A stretch of 8,182 nucleotides of DNA, from contig CALAQT010000530.1 in NCBI GenBank assembly GCA_937888775.1, forward strand, positions 1 through 8,182. The letters run 5' to 3'. Every line of letters starts with the position of its first letter. Within the stretch, counting starts at the first letter, position 1. The position numbers and the translations under genes are program-made. Shown here in pieces: positions 6,199-8,182 of this stretch. The stretch is from an uncultured Actinomycetes bacterium (GTDB taxonomy: Bacteria; Actinomycetota; Thermoleophilia; Solirubrobacterales; Solirubrobacteraceae). Under the pieces are notes generated by a model that was not told the DNA's origin, searched no databases, and saw nothing but the letters and a program-made list of their open reading frames with translations.

Positions 6199-7296
6199 AT
6201 GAAGCTCATCATCCAGATCCCCTGTTTCAACGAGCAAGACCAGCTTCCGGTCACGCTCGGCCGCCTGCCGCGCCAGATCGACGGCTTTGACGCCGTCGAA
6301 TGGCTGATCATCGACGACGGATCGACCGACGCGACGATCGAGGTCGCCCGCGCCAACGGGGTCGACCACGTGGTCCGGCTGACCAATAACAAGGGCCTGG
6401 CGGCCGCCTTCCAGGCCGGACTGGATGCCGGCCTGAAGCTCGGTGCCGACGTGATCGTCAACACCGACGCTGACAACCAGTACGAGGGCCAGGACATCCC
6501 CAAGCTCGTGGCGCCGATCCTCCGCGGCGCGGCCGACATGGTGATTGGAGACCGCCAGGTCGACATCAACGAGCACTTTTCGCCGGCCAAGCGCCTGCTC
6601 CAGCGGCTCGGATCGTGGGTGATGCGCCAGGCCTCCTCCACCGACGTGCCCGACACCACCTCGGGCTTTCGCGCCTATAACCGCGAGGCCGCCCTGCAGA
6701 TGCAGGTCGTGTCGAAGTTCACCTACACGCTGGAGACGATCATCCAGGCCGGCAAGCTGCTGGTGGCGATCGATCACGTCCCGATCCGCACCAACGCCAA
6801 AACGCGCGAGTCACGGCTGTTCCCCTCGATGTCCGCCTACATCCGCCGCAACGGGCTGTCGATCTTTCGGATCTACTCCCAGTATGAGCCGCTGAAGGTG
6901 TTCTGGGGCGGCGCCGCGGTGATGGGAATCGCCGCGCTGGCCGTGTTCCTCCGCTTCCTGATCTACTTCATCGCAGATGGTGGGCGCAGCGGCCACGTGC
7001 AGTCGCTGATTGCCGGCGCGGTGCTGATCATCGGCGCGATGCTGCTGGGGGCCCTGGGCGTGATCGGCGACCTGCTCGACGCCCAGCGCACGCTGTCCCA
7101 GCGCACGTTCGAGCGCGTGCGCCGCATAGAGCTGCAGCTCGGCGTCGAGCCTTCGCACTACGAGCGCGGGGCGGCGCCGAGCGCCGCCAAGCCGCAGTCC
7201 ACCCCCACCGACAGCGACGGGAGCGCCGCCAAGCCGCAGTCCACCCCCACCGACAGCGACGGCAGCCCCGCCGGTCGCGAGACCCTCGGCGTATGA
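6199..7296 (+). CDS. Family 2 glycosyltransferase, polyprenyl-phosphate sugar synthase-like (DPM1/GtrB type) with two C-terminal membrane helices
   Basis: The enzyme probably transfers a sugar from a nucleotide donor to a polyprenyl phosphate at the inner face of the membrane. The GT-A domain (about 1-215) starts at once with IIQIPCFNE (4-12), then IIDDGST (37-43), NNKGLAAA (63-70), the metal-binding NTDADNQY (88-95) with Asp90 and Asp92, and TSGFRAYNREA (154-164). IRTNAKTRESRLF (196-208) and a Tyr-rich stretch lead to two membrane helices (about 234-258 and 267-292), as in GtrB-like enzymes. A cytoplasmic amphipathic segment (about 293-315) and a disordered tail with two copies of a 14-residue unit (329-356) follow. 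ATG 6199 places the conserved first strand at the N-terminus, but its Shine-Dalgarno site is weak. The stop overlaps the next start as ATGA. The sugar cannot be told from sequence; mannose, glucose or another hexose are all possible. Confidence 0.88.
   Translation: MKLIIQIPCFNEQDQLPVTLGRLPRQIDGFDAVEWLIIDDGSTDATIEVARANGVDHVVRLTNNKGLAAAFQAGLDAGLKLGADVIVNTDADNQYEGQDIPKLVAPILRGAADMVIGDRQVDINEHFSPAKRLLQRLGSWVMRQASSTDVPDTTSGFRAYNREAALQMQVVSKFTYTLETIIQAGKLLVAIDHVPIRTNAKTRESRLFPSMSAYIRRNGLSIFRIYSQYEPLKVFWGGAAVMGIAALAVFLRFLIYFIADGGRSGHVQSLIAGAVLIIGAMLLGALGVIGDLLDAQRTLSQRTFERVRRIELQLGVEPSHYERGAAPSAAKPQSTPTDSDGSAAKPQSTPTDSDGSPAGRETLGV
7183..7266 (+). repeat. Two-copy 42 bp in-frame tandem duplication in the GT2 tail
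   Basis: Units 7183-7224 and 7225-7266 differ at a single base (GGG against GGC near the end). A perfect 41 bp match runs from 7180-7220 to 7222-7262. Each unit encodes AAKPQSTPTDSDGS. Near identity at the DNA level, including synonymous positions, points to a recent duplication. Confidence 0.95.
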
Positions 7297-7934
7297 GCCC
7301 GGCGCCGGCGGTCGGCGAGATGGTGCCGACCGGTAACACGTTTGACAAATACGGTTCCGCCAACCCGGTCGTCAAGTGGCTGATGGCGGGCTTTGAGGGC
7401 GCCCTGGCCCAGCTGTTTGACCGCGCCGATCCTGGCTCGGTGCTCGACGTCGGCTGCGGCGAGGGTGTGCTGACCGAGCAGTGGGCCCGGCGGCTGGGCA
7501 CCGGCCGGGTGACCGGGATCGACCTCGATGACCCCAAGCTGGCCGCCGAGTGGGCCACGCGCCGCCGCGCCAACCTGCAGTTCCGCACGGTCGGCGAGCG
7601 AGCGGCGCTGCCGTTTGATCGCGGTGAGTTTGACCTGGCCGCGGCGATCGAGGTTCTGGAGCACGTGCCCGATCCCGAGCGGACCCTGGGCGAGATGGCG
7701 CGCGTGGCCCGTGGCCACCTGCTCGTGTCGGTGCCGCGCGAGCCGCTGTGGCGCGCGCTGAATCTCGCCCGTGGCGCCTACGTGCGCCAGCTCGGTAACA
7801 CCCCGGGGCACGTCAACCACTTCTCCAAGCGGTCGTTCGTGAGCTTGCTCGGGCGCTACGGGGAGGTGGTGCAGATCCGTTCGCCATTCCCCTGGACGAT
7901 GCTGCTCGTCCGTGTGCCGGCCGGCGAGTCCTGA
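7293..7934 (+). CDS. Class I SAM-dependent methyltransferase (Methyltransf_11/25-like)
   Basis: The 213-residue protein shows the Rossmann-fold SAM site: VLDVGCGEG (50-58, motif I), GIDLDD (75-80) whose Asp77 would bind the adenosine ribose, ALPFDRGEFDLA (105-116) and IEVLEHVPDPE (119-129, motif IV/post-I region). It is a soluble single-domain enzyme, about the minimum length for the class. ATG 7293 overlaps the GT2 stop (ATGA), so translation is probably coupled; an ATG at codon 10 is a possible alternative. The neighbours (GT2 enzyme and flippase) suggest it methylates a sugar, a glycan end or a lipid carrier-linked intermediate, but the substrate is not visible in the sequence. The flippase gene starts 3 bp after its stop. 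Confidence 0.85.
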   Translation: MSPAPAVGEMVPTGNTFDKYGSANPVVKWLMAGFEGALAQLFDRADPGSVLDVGCGEGVLTEQWARRLGTGRVTGIDLDDPKLAAEWATRRRANLQFRTVGERAALPFDRGEFDLAAAIEVLEHVPDPERTLGEMARVARGHLLVSVPREPLWRALNLARGAYVRQLGNTPGHVNHFSKRSFVSLLGRYGEVVQIRSPFPWTMLLVRVPAGES

Positions 7935-7937
7935 CCG

Positions 7938-8182
7938 ATGGCGGTGGAAGTCGAGCCACGCCCCGGGCCGGGGACCCCTCCCCCGGTCTCGGCCAACGCG
8001 TCGTTTGCCAGTGGGGCGCGAATCCTGTCGATCGGGATCGCCTCGACCGGGATCTTCACGTTCGCCTATCTGGCGACGGCCAGCCACGTGCTGGACCCGG
8101 CCTCCTACAGCCGGATATCGCTGTGCTGGGCGATCATGTTCGTGATCCTGTCGGTGATCTACCGGCCGATCGAGCAGCTGCT
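7938..8182 (+). CDS. N-terminus of a polysaccharide/oligosaccharide flippase (Wzx/MATE-like), cut by the window end
   Basis: The frame starts at ATG 7938, 3 bp after the methyltransferase stop, and runs open to the window end, giving 81 full codons. A Pro-rich cytoplasmic lead (1-20) is followed by a first membrane helix (about 27-46, starting ARILSIG) and a second (about 58-75) after the short LDPASYSR loop. Helix 1 with A(R/S)ILS-type start, a loop giving the 'xLxPxxYxxxxL' pattern, then helix 2 is characteristic of Wzx-type flippases of the MOP superfamily, which move lipid-linked sugars across the membrane. The tight spacing places it in the same operon as the GT2 and methyltransferase genes. 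With only two helices visible, the family call is moderate; another polytopic membrane protein is possible. Confidence 0.65.
   Translation, partial: MAVEVEPRPGPGTPPPVSANASFASGARILSIGIASTGIFTFAYLATASHVLDPASYSRISLCWAIMFVILSVIYRPIEQL

Noticed and set aside
4346..6202. A 618-codon open frame on the plus strand opposite the GT39-like gene
   Set aside because: The translation is rich in Arg, Gln, His and Gly with no recognisable domain, while the opposite strand encodes a clear polytopic enzyme. Long antisense frames are expected at this GC content.
6109..6777. A 222-codon minus-strand frame over the divergent region and GT2 start
   Set aside because: It is a mirror of the conserved GT2 domain with no domain of its own, and it would collide with the divergent promoter region.
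7180..7266. The direct repeats as a CRISPR array or attachment site
   Set aside because: There are only two units with no spacer, they are in frame within a coding tail, and no integrase or cas gene is nearby.
7158..8087. A 309-codon minus-strand frame opposite the end of GT2, the methyltransferase and the flippase start
   Set aside because: It spans three genes on the opposite strand, has an Arg/Gly/His-biased composition, and only mirrors the tandem repeat in the GT2 tail.

Overview
The window is about 8.2 kb of very GC-rich DNA with dense coding, tight gene spacing and many ATGA-type overlaps. The codon use and gene content suggest a high-GC actinobacterium, possibly of the Thermoleophilia/Solirubrobacterales type. 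That placement rests on protein style and GC content only and is an inference. No rRNA, tRNA, CRISPR array, insertion sequence or phage gene was found.

Layout. (1) Positions 2-688, plus strand: the 3' end of a membrane-anchored protein with one transmembrane helix, two TPR-like repeats, a Ser/Thr/Pro-rich tract and a His-Gly tail. Its N-terminal part lies outside the window. (2) Positions 727-4238, minus strand: a complete four-gene riboflavin operon, transcribed ribD, ribE, ribBA, ribH. (3) Positions 4286-6088, minus strand: a GT-C fold membrane glycosyltransferase (GT39/PMT_2-like), 47 bp upstream of ribD in the same direction. (4) Positions 6089-6198: a 110 bp divergent intergenic region. 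(5) Positions 6199-8182, plus strand: a second operon with a polyprenyl-phosphate-sugar-synthase-like GT2 enzyme, a class I SAM methyltransferase overlapping it by 4 bp, and the 5' end of a Wzx/MATE-type polysaccharide flippase that runs off the window.

How the genes work together. RibBA (GTP cyclohydrolase II and DHBP synthase), RibD (deaminase/reductase), RibH (lumazine synthase) and RibE (riboflavin synthase) cover the committed route from GTP and ribulose 5-phosphate to riboflavin. The unassigned dephosphorylation step is missing, as it usually is in such operons. No FMN riboswitch is visible before ribD, and the operon may be read partly from the promoter of the upstream glycosyltransferase. 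The divergent GT2 and GT39-like genes fit a two-step lipid-linked sugar pathway: GT2 loads a sugar on polyprenyl phosphate inside the cell, and the GT-C enzyme transfers it outside. The flippase and methyltransferase point to assembly of a surface glycan.

The window looks like ordinary housekeeping and cell-envelope genes, and I see no convincing undescribed system. The points most worth a second look are a Gln in place of the usual His in the DHBP synthase GHTEA motif, the near-perfect 42 bp tandem duplication in the GT2 tail, the low-complexity tail of the first protein, and the coupling of rib genes to a glycosyltransferase without a riboswitch.
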